Shown here piece after piece: positions 45,992 to 54,683 of a stretch of DNA of 64,000 nt. The stretch is taken from positions 5,332,001 through 5,396,000 of the forward strand of contig CBDETM010000002.1 of the NCBI GenBank assembly GCA_965242905.1. The letters are read 5' to 3'. This DNA is from Bin5 sp965242905 (GTDB lineage Bacteria > Chloroflexota > Anaerolineae > Caldilineales > Caldilineaceae). The notes beneath the pieces were generated by a model. It ran no database searches. It was not told the origin of the DNA and saw only the letters and a list, made by a program, of their open reading frames with translations. Position 1 is the first letter of the stretch, and every line of letters begins with the position of its first letter. The translations under genes and the position numbers were made by a program.

Positions 45992-46837
45992 ATGTCCGAC
46001 AACCGCCAATATCGACCGGCAGTGGTGATAGTTGAACCGGACCTCTTTTTTTCGGTCAGGCTGGAGGACGTTGTACGGGCGGCAGGCGGCGACCCATACA
46101 CCGTCGACGAAGCCGACCAGTTTGTGGAGGCGGTTGCACGAACCTTCCCTGTGCTAGCCATGCTGGATCTGAAAACACCCGGAGACTGGGAAGCGGCCGT
46201 TCGCGAATGCAAAGTGAAGCCGCACACGCGCTTGGTACCGATCTATGCGTTCGGAAGCCACGTCGACGTGAAGACGCTGCAGCGGGCTCGCGAGGCCGGG
46301 GTGGACCATGCCTGGGCGCGCAGCAGAATGATGGAGGAGCTGGTTGCGGTGGTAGACCGACACGTTCACCCGCCCGTTCGCAATCTGGAAGGCTGTGCAG
46401 ATTCGCCCAGCCGCGCCGCGGTAGCCGGTTTACTCACCTTCAATGAGGGAGATTATTTCGAACAGCACGAATACCTGGAACTGGCCTGGAACGAGGAAAT
46501 TCGTGCGGTTCGCGATCTTTACCAGGGGATCTTGCAGGTAGGGGTAGCCTTTCTTCAGATGGAGCGGGGAAACCGGCGCGGGGCCCTTAAGATGTTTCGC
46601 CGCGGGCTGCCGAAGCTGCGCGGTCTGGCCGACGTGTGCCAAGGGATCGAGGTGGGGGCATTTCGTGCGGCATCCGAGCAGATTCATCGCGAGCTGTCTG
46701 AGTTGGGTCCGGAGGAACCTGTAGAGAAATCAGGGTATTCCTTTCCCAAGGTGGAGTTTGACAACCCTTACGATGCAGCTACTCCCGCCGATCTTGGGAT
46801 TGTCCTGCCGGGTGAAGGAGAAGCGGAAGAGGCTTGA
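45992..46837 (+). CDS. Receiver-like domain fused to DUF309
   Basis: 281 residues, GGAGGG 4 nt before the ATG at 45992. The N-terminal part (about 8-125) follows a receiver fold: PAVVIVEPDLFFSVRLEDVV, VLAMLDLKTPGDW with an acidic residue after strand 3, and VPIYAFGSHVDVKTLQRAREAGVDHAWARSRM. A later Lys is not in the canonical place, so phosphorylation is doubtful. The C-terminal part is DUF309: FNEGDYFEQHEYLELAWNEE and LYQGILQVGVAFLQMERGNRRGALKMFRRGLPKL. DUF309 usually stands alone, so this fusion is notable. Function unknown. Confidence 0.8.
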   Translation: MSDNRQYRPAVVIVEPDLFFSVRLEDVVRAAGGDPYTVDEADQFVEAVARTFPVLAMLDLKTPGDWEAAVRECKVKPHTRLVPIYAFGSHVDVKTLQRAREAGVDHAWARSRMMEELVAVVDRHVHPPVRNLEGCADSPSRAAVAGLLTFNEGDYFEQHEYLELAWNEEIRAVRDLYQGILQVGVAFLQMERGNRRGALKMFRRGLPKLRGLADVCQGIEVGAFRAASEQIHRELSELGPEEPVEKSGYSFPKVEFDNPYDAATPADLGIVLPGEGEAEEA

Positions 46838-46935
46838 CTGGAATTGGCCACAGTTGAGATCCCTTGGGTATCCACTACACCTTATGGGGAATGCGGCCGG
46901 TATCTTTCCGGAGAGAGGTTGGCTTACTTGGGTCT

Positions 46936-47265
46936 CTACTCATTTGCTGCCGCACGGCGCCCGCGTTGTGACAGGAAAAGCGTGGCCGCCGGGAATTTGT
47001 GATTGCTTAGCAAGAGGCCCAGATCCTCCAGCCCGCGCACGTCCTGCACCGTGACCTGGCTGGCGTCACCGTTGAGAGGATGGAGGCGGAATTCCTTTCT
47101 GCCGTCGAGATAGCGGTGTGATTTCAGCGTCGCGCCGTTCAGCATCGTGCGCAGAATGAGCTTCTGAGTAGGGGAAAATCTTTTCTGAGGGGAAGGGTAC
47201 CTTAGCCGCACCTTCACGGCCCGCAGGCTTTTGCGCAAGTTCGCGGCGGTTGAGCGAAGTGTCAT
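46936..47265 (-). CDS. Small basic protein, possible winged-helix
   Basis: 109 residues, very basic N-terminus. From about residue 30 the pattern SPTQKLILRTMLNGATLKSHRYLDG, VRGLEDLGLLLSNHKFPAATLFLSQRGRR looks like a winged-helix module (helix, recognition region, wing with a terminal Q/E-R-G-R). Its ATG overlaps the preceding 68-residue gene by four bases. It is the third gene of a small operon after a B12 radical-SAM protein. Not recognised beyond that. Confidence 0.6.
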   Translation of the reverse strand: MTLRSTAANLRKSLRAVKVRLRYPSPQKRFSPTQKLILRTMLNGATLKSHRYLDGRKEFRLHPLNGDASQVTVQDVRGLEDLGLLLSNHKFPAATLFLSQRGRRAAANE

Positions 47266-47468
47266 CCCAGTTCGTGGACGTGCTCTTGCAGCTTGCGCTG
47301 GCTTATCTTCACGTATTGGTCCGCTCTGATCTGGGCCATTTCCTCGTCTGACAGGCGCAAACGCAGAATGTCCAGGGCATCTTCCGGGCTTTGGCCGTAG
47401 GCAAGTTTCTTCTTGCCGTTCTTCATGTCAAACAAGTACATATAGTGGGGGTTGGAAAAGCTGCTCAT
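47262..47468 (-). CDS. Small hypothetical protein downstream of radical-SAM gene
   Basis: 68 residues, no Cys. The first half has Tyr/Phe-rich HYMYLFDMKNGKKKLAYGQSPEDAL; the second half is a charged helix (LRLSDEEMAQIRADQYVKI). Starts 3 bp after the radical-SAM stop and overlaps the next gene by 4 bp, so it is firmly part of the operon. Function unknown; a substrate peptide or an accessory protein are both conceivable. Confidence 0.6.
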   Translation of the reverse strand: MSSFSNPHYMYLFDMKNGKKKLAYGQSPEDALDILRLRLSDEEMAQIRADQYVKISQRKLQEHVHELG

Positions 47469-47471
47469 CGA

Positions 47472-48929
47472 TCAAGCCTTGACCAGTGCCTGTTGATACA
47501 TGCCGTCGTAGCCCCGTTGCTGCTGCTCCTCAGTCAGGCCGCGATTCACTTCCGCGTCATACTTGCCGGCGAGCAGTTCGCGGTAGAAGCCGTAGTTGAC
47601 GCCCTTCACCTTTTCGTCGTCCGGGAAGCGGTGATAGTTGTCCTTGCTCATCAGGCTCTTGCCTTCGGCGATCAGCTGGAAGCCTAGTGCCGAGCCGGGG
47701 TAGGGGGCGTAGTAGGAGATGGACGGGAATACGCGCTTCATTCGCTTGAGCATACGCATTGTTTTGAAGGCGTCTTCGTCGGTTTCGCCTGGAATGCCGA
47801 GCATGATGTTCGACCAGAAGACGGGCGGTTCCTTTCCTTCCGCAACCATCTCATCCCCAAGGCGGTTGACGAGATCGATTGCGAAGTTGTTGTCCTCCTC
47901 AGTGCACTCCTTGTTGAGGAGTTTCAGTATGCGGTCACTACCCGATTCGAAGCCTATCGAGATCAGGTTCCAGTTGGTCTCGCGCACGAGGGCGGTGAAC
48001 AGATCGGGCCACTGGCGCACGGTGTCGGCGCGGCCGGCTGCCCAGTAGGGCCACAGTTTATTTGCGCGGCGGGGGTACTCTTCGATCCACTCCTGCAGCC
48101 ACTTCGGGTTCTGGAAGAACATGGAGTCGTGGATTACAACAGAGCCCACCCCGTACTTCTCGTCGAGGGCGTTAAGTTCGTCGATCACCATGGAAACGGG
48201 ACGGCGTCCCATGTTGGGGATATAGGATGCCTCGTTGCAGAAAACGCATTGCCAAGGGCAGACTCTGCTCGTGATGATGGTGGCGACAGGAGGAGGACCC
48301 CAGCCGCACTCCGGCTCCATCGGCCAGTTGAAGTTTCGCTCCAGCTTCAGGGCGCGCACAGCTCGCCTAGGCCGGGCGTTGGAGAGCGCCTCTTTCCAGT
48401 TGGCAGGTTTGGGCCACAACTCCCGGTCGATTTCCGGCCAGTCGGCCATTGTGCGGGAGCCTTGTCCCAGGAACACTCTCGGAAAGCTCTCAGGATCCCG
48501 GACCAGATCGAGGATAATCTCTTCACCGGCACCCTGGCAGATCTTGTCAAAGGCATCAGCCTCGGCCATTTCTTCCGGCGCGACCGTGGCGTGCATGCCA
48601 CCTGCGAGAACAAGACCACCGGGATTGATCTCCTTGAAGATCTGGGCGGCCTTCAGAGCGACAGGAAATGTGTAGCTACGCACGTTCATCAGGGCCATTT
48701 TGTAGCCACGAAGTTTCGGCGCCAGCTGCTCCCACGAGGTGACGGCCCGCGTAGAAACGATGTCGGTTTCCACACCGTTCTGATGCATAATCGTGCGCAG
48801 AAGCCCAAGACCGTGGTCTTGCCACTGTTCGTGGGGGCCCTGCGGATAGACCAGATCCCCCAGGTCGCCCAAATCTATCCAGACGATATCGCTCCCGCGC
48901 TTTCCGTTTCGCGACAAGTTCAACTTCAA
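47472..48929 (-). CDS. B12-binding-domain radical SAM protein
   Basis: 485 residues, TTG start with AGAGGAG 6 nt upstream. An N-terminal cobalamin-binding Rossmann-like domain (YPQGPHEQWQDHGLGLL, LVLAGGMHATVAPEE) is followed by the radical SAM core with C-PWQ-C-VF-C, and a C-terminal region of the BchE/HpnP type. The DxHxxG B12 motif is not clear, so base-off binding may differ. Likely methylates or rearranges an unreactive carbon. Two small genes follow in the same operon. The substrate is unknown. Confidence 0.88.
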   Translation of the reverse strand: MKLNLSRNGKRGSDIVWIDLGDLGDLVYPQGPHEQWQDHGLGLLRTIMHQNGVETDIVSTRAVTSWEQLAPKLRGYKMALMNVRSYTFPVALKAAQIFKEINPGGLVLAGGMHATVAPEEMAEADAFDKICQGAGEEIILDLVRDPESFPRVFLGQGSRTMADWPEIDRELWPKPANWKEALSNARPRRAVRALKLERNFNWPMEPECGWGPPPVATIITSRVCPWQCVFCNEASYIPNMGRRPVSMVIDELNALDEKYGVGSVVIHDSMFFQNPKWLQEWIEEYPRRANKLWPYWAAGRADTVRQWPDLFTALVRETNWNLISIGFESGSDRILKLLNKECTEEDNNFAIDLVNRLGDEMVAEGKEPPVFWSNIMLGIPGETDEDAFKTMRMLKRMKRVFPSISYYAPYPGSALGFQLIAEGKSLMSKDNYHRFPDDEKVKGVNYGFYRELLAGKYDAEVNRGLTEEQQQRGYDGMYQQALVKA

Positions 48930-49035
48930 CTGATGCTCCTCTAACTTCCAGACCGGACCGGGTCAGACCTCTTGGGTCTGCCGGATCACAGCATGTCTCC
49001 TGCACTCTGGTTGCCTGTGGAGGCAACGATATGCC

Positions 49036-49407
49036 CTACATACTGGCATATTTTCCGACCGACTCGTCGATTTCATCGGCCCAGGCATCGATGCCTCCGG
49101 CCATGCTGACTGCATTTGACCAGCCCTGTTGACGCAGAAAGACGGTTACCTGTGCGCTACGCAGTCCTTTATGGCAGAACAGGACCACTTCCAGTTCCTT
49201 ATTCTGCTGCATGTCCTCCGGTATGGCATCGAGACGCCGCTCGCGTAGTTGGCTCAAGGGCATGTTGATGAAATCTGCATCGGGGAGGCTGGCCAGTTCA
49301 AGTTCATTGGGTTCACGCACGTCGACCAGCAGGAATTCGCTATCGTCCTTCTGCTTAGCGGCGACATCGTGTACGCTAATTTCCGGAGCGCCATACGGGT
49401 TGGGCAT
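49036..49407 (-). CDS. Rhodanese-domain protein
   Basis: 123 residues, single rhodanese domain. LLVDVREPNELELASLPDADFINMPL gives the substrate-binding half, and the active-site loop is C78-HKGLRS. Transfers sulfane sulfur, fitting a location downstream of an IscA-type gene and moaA, which both need sulfur chemistry. Start at the ATG at 49407. 88 bp from the DUF2203 gene. Confidence 0.9.
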   Translation of the reverse strand: MPNPYGAPEISVHDVAAKQKDDSEFLLVDVREPNELELASLPDADFINMPLSQLRERRLDAIPEDMQQNKELEVVLFCHKGLRSAQVTVFLRQQGWSNAVSMAGGIDAWADEIDESVGKYASM

Positions 49408-49495
49408 CGTCTTGACTCACGTTTTCTTGTACCTGCCGGCCAGGAAAGTGAATAGGGAAAGGAGTTCAGGGGACGGGGGTTCACCCGCTTTGCCT

Positions 49496-49888
49496 TCAGA
49501 AGTCTTCGGGATCGATAGGCTGACGGCCACCGAAACCGGCGTTGACGTCGTGCCAGAATGAGAGATCCTCTTCGCCATGTTTCCAGCAGAGATAGACTTC
49601 GCGCCCGTTGCGAATTGACAGGAAATCGATGAGGCCCATGTCGATATCCTTAACCAGGATACCCATTTTCAGGATCCCCTTTACGCCCGTCTCCAGTTTG
49701 TCGAATTGGGAGTAGACGGAGCCTGCCGCAGCGTTGCCACCGTTTTGGGCAGCCTTCTGCAGTACAGGCCAGATTTCGGGACGCAGACGGAGGATCTCAC
49801 TGCGCGCTTCCTGTACCTGTGACATCAGCGCCTTCACGACAGGAAGCGCGGCTTTTGCCTCATTTAGTGTGTAATAGCGGGCCTGCAT
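49496..49888 (-). CDS. DUF2203 family protein
   Basis: 130 residues. YYTLNEAKAALPVVKALMSQVQEARSEIL at the N-terminus and the C-terminal DFLSIRNGREVYLCWKHGEEDLSFWHDVNAGFGGRQPI are the DUF2203 pattern. Structure-function unknown. Encoded between the IscA-like and rhodanese genes, so a part in Fe-S or sulfur metabolism is possible. Confidence 0.88.
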   Translation of the reverse strand: MQARYYTLNEAKAALPVVKALMSQVQEARSEILRLRPEIWPVLQKAAQNGGNAAAGSVYSQFDKLETGVKGILKMGILVKDIDMGLIDFLSIRNGREVYLCWKHGEEDLSFWHDVNAGFGGRQPIDPEDF

Positions 49889-50012
49889 GGTGCTCCAACC
49901 CGGTCAGGGCGAAGTGGAAAGATCAGGTTGCTCGCCCAGGCACTGTGACGAACAACCTGTTGGTTTCCGAACTCTACTTTGTCTCTGCCGACTCACATCG
50001 TTGGGTCAACGA

Positions 50013-50429
50013 CTAGTGTCCGCAGCCACTGCCGCAGCCCGCGCCGGCGGACGCGCCAGCCGGAGCGCCGTTGGTCCGAAAGCTGCTTCCGCAACCGCAG
50101 GAACTGACGGCATTGGGATTCTCAATGTGGAAGCCCCCGCCCATCAGGTTGTCGATGTAGTCGATGCTGGAGCCGCCAACATAGAAGAAGCTGGTCGGAT
50201 CGACAACGACCCGCAGGCCAAACTGCTCAAAGACCTGATCGGCTTCCTGGATGTCGTCGTCAAAGGTCATGCCGTACTGCATGCCTCCGCAGCCGCCGCC
50301 CTTGACAAAGACTCGCAGCGCGTGCGACTCCCGCAGGCCCTTCTGATCGAGGATGCCGCCCAGCTTCTCGGCAGCCATCTCTGTAAGCGTAATCTCTTTC
50401 GTAGCAGTGTCGGTCAGAGAAATGTCCAT
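50013..50429 (-). CDS. A-type Fe-S carrier (IscA/ErpA family) with Cys/Gly-rich tail
   Basis: 138 residues; typical members have about 107-120. The cluster-binding cysteines are C47 (GGGCGGMQYGM), C111 and C113 (SSCGCGSSF). After the usual end the protein continues with an Ala/Gly-rich linker and a second metal-like motif C132-GSG-C136-G-H138. A GAGGAG ribosome site is 8 nt from the ATG. It accepts and hands on Fe-S clusters, plausibly for MoaA encoded upstream. Two unusual features are the tail and its extra ligands. Confidence 0.93.
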   Translation of the reverse strand: MDISLTDTATKEITLTEMAAEKLGGILDQKGLRESHALRVFVKGGGCGGMQYGMTFDDDIQEADQVFEQFGLRVVVDPTSFFYVGGSSIDYIDNLMGGGFHIENPNAVSSCGCGSSFRTNGAPAGASAGAGCGSGCGH

Positions 50430-50586
50430 CGGAATCTCCTCAAAGGTATGGATAAATGTGACAAGAGTTCGTGGTCTGAAATTCAGCGATTACACTGGTC
50501 CATCGCCATGGACACGGACCTTGAGCAGGACTGCTCTTACATCTCAACAGGGATGGGTCCAAGTCACTGACCCTCTCCCCGTTACT

Positions 50587-51717
<1,131 letters not shown>

Positions 51718-51752
51718 GCTTGCAGATTCCCCAAGGGGTTCCGTTCGTATTC

Positions 51753-52412
51753 TCAGAAGATCAGTTCAACATTATGTGACTTGGGCCCAGCCTCTTCGAT
51801 TTCTACCTGCACTCGAAAACTGCAACAGCTCTGACCGTCAGCGATGGCCTGAACGCGTTCACAACTCTGTCCGCTGAGAGATTCCATAAGCGCCAGATCC
51901 ATGCAGCAGAGTTCCTTGTGTTCGGCGGCCACCCCCGTGTACGGGCAGTTATGCGTATGCAGTAGGCCGGTAGCAGGTTCCCATTGTGCCAGGTACCCTC
52001 TTTCGTTGAGGAAGGCGACGACTCTTTCCATTCGCTCGTCGAGCCTCTCGTCTTCCGGGCAGTTGATTGCAACGGGCTGCGCCATCTCCTGCGCCAACTT
52101 TCGAAAGCAGCCGTCAATCTTGTCAGGAGGCAGCATCTGTTTCATCTGGCGAACGACACCAGCCGTAAGCAGGGCGAAATTGTTGGGAAAATGCGCATCG
52201 GCGTCAGCGGTCAATGAGTAGATCTGCTGTGGACGACCGACTTTTCGGCGTCCCTTGGCCTTGGTCACTGTGATCAGATGGTCCGAAAGCAAAATGTCAA
52301 GATGATACCTTACCGAAATGGGAGCCATGTCCAGGCGTTCAGCCAGCGCACCGACCGATGCCTGGCCGTCCTGTTTGAGTATTTCCAAGATGCGATTGCG
52401 AACAGTCTGCAC
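51753..52412 (-). CDS. SufR-like Fe-S-sensing transcriptional regulator
   Basis: 219 residues, GTG start with GGAG upstream. N-terminal winged helix (about 1-70) with ALAERLDMAPISVRYHLDIL as helix-turn-helix. The C-terminal part has cysteines at 156, 169, 170, 184, 196 and 197, in HNCPYTG, ELCCMD, GQSCERV and QSCC. This matches the SufR pattern in which a cluster controls DNA binding. The neighbours are Fe-S proteins (MoaA, IscA-type), which supports a role in Fe-S homeostasis. A consensus promoter with candidate operators lies directly upstream. Confidence 0.83.
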   Translation of the reverse strand: MQTVRNRILEILKQDGQASVGALAERLDMAPISVRYHLDILLSDHLITVTKAKGRRKVGRPQQIYSLTADADAHFPNNFALLTAGVVRQMKQMLPPDKIDGCFRKLAQEMAQPVAINCPEDERLDERMERVVAFLNERGYLAQWEPATGLLHTHNCPYTGVAAEHKELCCMDLALMESLSGQSCERVQAIADGQSCCSFRVQVEIEEAGPKSHNVELIF

Positions 52413-52431
52413 AGATGTACTCCAAGATTTA

Positions 52432-52461
52432 AACCTAGCAGGTTGATACCTATTCTAGCAG
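52432..52461 (-). promoter_or_regulatory. Candidate operator sites for the SufR-like regulator
   Basis: AACCT-AGC-AGGTT (52432-52444) is a short palindrome near the transcription start. CTAGCAG is repeated at 52435-52441 and 52455-52461, 20 bp apart; the second copy overlaps the -10. Two sites spaced two helical turns apart over the promoter suggest autoregulation. Binding is inferred only. Confidence 0.45.
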
Positions 52462-52480
52462 ACTGAGTGGGCATTGTCAA
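52452..52480 (-). promoter_or_regulatory. Consensus sigma-70 promoter of the SufR-like/moaA operon
   Basis: Minus strand TTGACA (52480-52475), exact 17-bp spacer, TAGAAT (52457-52452). This is the best promoter match in the window and lies 40 bp upstream of the regulator's GTG start. Confidence 0.8.
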
Positions 52481-52483
52481 ACA

Positions 52484-52507
52484 TTTTTATGAACAAATTC
52501 ATAAAAA
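52484..52507. repeat. A+T-rich inverted repeat upstream of the promoter
   Basis: TTTTTATGAA (52484-52493), CAAA, TTCATAAAAA (52498-52507): a perfect 10-bp inverted repeat, 3 bp upstream of the -35. It could be an UP-like element or an operator; its base composition contrasts sharply with the surroundings. Confidence 0.6.
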
Positions 52508-52707
52508 ATTATTACGGAGACTGCACTGGTACGTTAGGTCTGGCATCGGGAATGTCCTGACAAGTATCTCACGCGTGGGCACGTATACGTTTTGGGGGAA
52601 ATGGTAAATCCTTACTCTGGCTGAAGGGTCTGATTGAGGTGGATAGCACGGCGTGGGAAGTGACACGCTATCCTGCCTACCAATCTGACTGCAGTGGACG
52701 TTTTTTT

Positions 52708-53127
52708 GGGTGCATCCCAGACTTTGGGGTGGGAACAGTCTGGCAGGGAATCAGTGCCAGCGGCGGCTGGAATCGTTTACCGTCTTTGGGCGAGACGATG
52801 TGCAGGCGCCAGGCCTGGCCGTACGGTGGAGTCCGTCAGTTGGGGAGTGTGCGAGGGCCGGCACATTGCCGACACCGACGGGGATCTGATGGGACTGGCG
52901 GGACGCGGCCAGGCTGGACATCTTCAATCAGGCACCTGTCACCAATATCGACACCAGGTCGATGAGGCATGTTGTAGGAGAGGGGGCGTTGCGGGGGCGG
53001 AGCCCCCGCACAAGGGAACGCCGAATAGGCCCGACCGCCCAGAAAAGCAGGGGCCAGGGGCTAGGGGACAGGGGTTAGGGGTCAGAGAGGGCGCTTATTC
53101 TGGCGGAAACTGGATTGGGTACTGACC
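52708..53127 (+). repeat. Dispersed intergenic repeat, copy D (longest)
   Basis: About 420 bp. It starts GGGTGCATCCCAGACTTTGG, includes the middle block shared with copy B, the double-hairpin core (52974-53044, with GGGAACGCCG instead of GGGAGGGCCG), a five-unit tail and the 3' block GGCGCTTATTCTGGCGG also found after copy A. The following DNA up to about 53185 resembles that after copy C. The stretch 53186-53627 contains only short open frames in both directions with no recognisable protein. Confidence 0.9.
53050..53084 (+). repeat. Five GGGGNNA heptamers, G-quadruplex motif
   Basis: GGGG-CCA, GGGG-CTA, GGGG-ACA, GGGG-TTA, GGGG-TCA: five G4 tracts separated by 3-nt loops. It replaces the GTGGTYA tail of the other repeat copies and meets the textbook G-quadruplex pattern on the plus strand. 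Confidence 0.8.
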
Positions 53128-53627
53128 ATGGCTTGGGTGCCACCAGAGGTATACGAAAGTTCGCCCCCATTTTGGGATGCACAACGTTTTTCCGCCTCTT
53201 GACTAGCCTGCTGCTTTGCGCTACCATGCAGCTCAGCCTCCGCGTGAACAGCTATTCTTCATAAGACGCCAATGACTCAGAGTACAGCGCATATGGAGAG
53301 CAACTGCTTCGAATTTCTATTTTGCCCCACGCAATACAAGCCCTGTCTGAACTGCTTCGGGCCGCAATCGCCTCGTCCTTCTCAACTGGCAGAAGGAGCG
53401 AACTAGCCCAAGACACGTTCGTGCGAAAAGAAATCAGCCAATCTGCCATGGCCGTTATTGCCTCGTTGAACCGAAACGGGGAACTTAACTCTGTTCCAGT
53501 GCGTCAATCCATTTAAGCTGTCCAGATTCCGCAAGATTTGCACAAACGAAGACAGCCCATTCCTATCCCTTTGGCGTCCAACTGAACTCGGTTCACTGAC
53601 CGTCAGCCATCCAAGAAAGAACATCTC

Positions 53628-54413
53628 ATGCCTTCCTCAACCTATCACGGTTTCACCAGCAGATTGCATCCTCATAGTTACCTCAATTCACGTCTGTTTC
53701 GTACCATCGGAGCGGGGCTCATTGCAGCCTTAGCCATGCTAATTTTCGCGGAAACGCCCACTTTCGCTCAGTCTCCGCCATCCCCGAATGTTCTGGTGGA
53801 CGACTACGTTTCCGTGCCCAAGAATGGCAGTGTGGATATCGAGGTCTTGGGCAATGACACACTCCCTGAGTTTCGCAGCTTTGATTTCACGGGCCCGGAG
53901 TTCGGAAGGATTAGCTCCTTCACAAGCAATGCACACAGTAAGGTTCTTTCATTCAGTTACAGGCCAAACAGGAACTATGTAGGCAAAGACAGTTTCTACT
54001 ATCTGGTCTCTGACAATGGTGGACGGACTCAACACGCGGCTGTTTACATCACGGTCTACGCAGCCCTCGACTGCGCCACCTGTCTGATCAGACACGAAGC
54101 CACACCGGTAAACATTACGATAGGCGGAGACGGCGCATTCAACTTGCACTTCATTGGAGACGGGGGCGTCGCAACAGGACCGGTACTTCCGTCTGTGAAA
54201 GAATTGGTCGAATTGCACGCACAGGATTCAGGCAATGTCATGCTTTTCGAAGGCACGAATTCGATTTCGGGCGCGAAGGTATTGATCAGCTATTTGTCCG
54301 TTGAGCAGGTCCTCCATGTGCACACATATTATTCAGACCGCCATGACGGGTCGATGAAACCTTACATATTCATAGTTGACCAGGACAACGAGGTTTCGCA
54401 CTGGGAGTGGTAG
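53628..54413 (+). CDS. Exported protein with cadherin-like (Big_9/VCBS-type) domain
   Basis: 261 residues. Signal peptide with hydrophobic core about 27-41 and probable cleavage near TFA-QS (residue 47). The next domain reads VDDYVSVPKNGSVDIEVLGNDTLP ... FSYRPNRNYVGKDSFYYLVSDNGG ... VYITV, the Ig-like Big_9 module with the usual V-L-x-N-D and Y-x-G-x-D-x-F motifs. The C-terminal about 110 residues are unassigned and contain a CATC motif. The gene appears less G+C-rich than its neighbours, and it stands alone between repeat copy D and the sugar transporter, so it may have been acquired. Confidence 0.75.
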   Translation: MPSSTYHGFTSRLHPHSYLNSRLFRTIGAGLIAALAMLIFAETPTFAQSPPSPNVLVDDYVSVPKNGSVDIEVLGNDTLPEFRSFDFTGPEFGRISSFTSNAHSKVLSFSYRPNRNYVGKDSFYYLVSDNGGRTQHAAVYITVYAALDCATCLIRHEATPVNITIGGDGAFNLHFIGDGGVATGPVLPSVKELVELHAQDSGNVMLFEGTNSISGAKVLISYLSVEQVLHVHTYYSDRHDGSMKPYIFIVDQDNEVSHWEW

Positions 54414-54445
54414 GCAAGACAGCAGGGTGGGTTACGTTGTCTTCA

Positions 54446-54466
54446 GGCCGGGTATGGCGCCCGGCC
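54446..54466. other. Hairpin after the Ig-like protein gene
   Basis: GGCCGGG (54446-54452) / CCCGGCC (54460-54466), 7-nt loop, no T-tract. Either a weak transcript end for the upstream gene or part of the leader region of the sugar transporter genes. No clear promoter was found in 54414-54683. Confidence 0.35.
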
Positions 54467-54683
54467 GCAGGCGCAACGTAGTGCACTTTAGCCTTGCGAT
54501 ATAGAACCCATCCTGGACGAGATTCCGAAGCGAGGGAAAGGAGGAGAGCGAGGAACAAATAGGAGGTAAGTTGGTGCAATTGGCGCAGATCTGTTTGCCG
54601 CTAGAATGGAAGTATGGCCGTACGCACTGACAGGCAGTGAGCCGTCTTGCGACGCGGCCCAACCCAACCGCAAAGGGGGCAAC

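Noticed and set aside
48964..48980. Hairpin CAGACC-TCTTG-GGTCTG as a terminator
   Set aside because: Six-bp stem without a T-tract in either direction; too weak to call.
53252..53516. Two overlapping ~65-codon open frames on opposite strands
   Set aside because: No ribosome site, no hydrophobic or domain pattern, and mutually exclusive; left as anonymous intergenic DNA.
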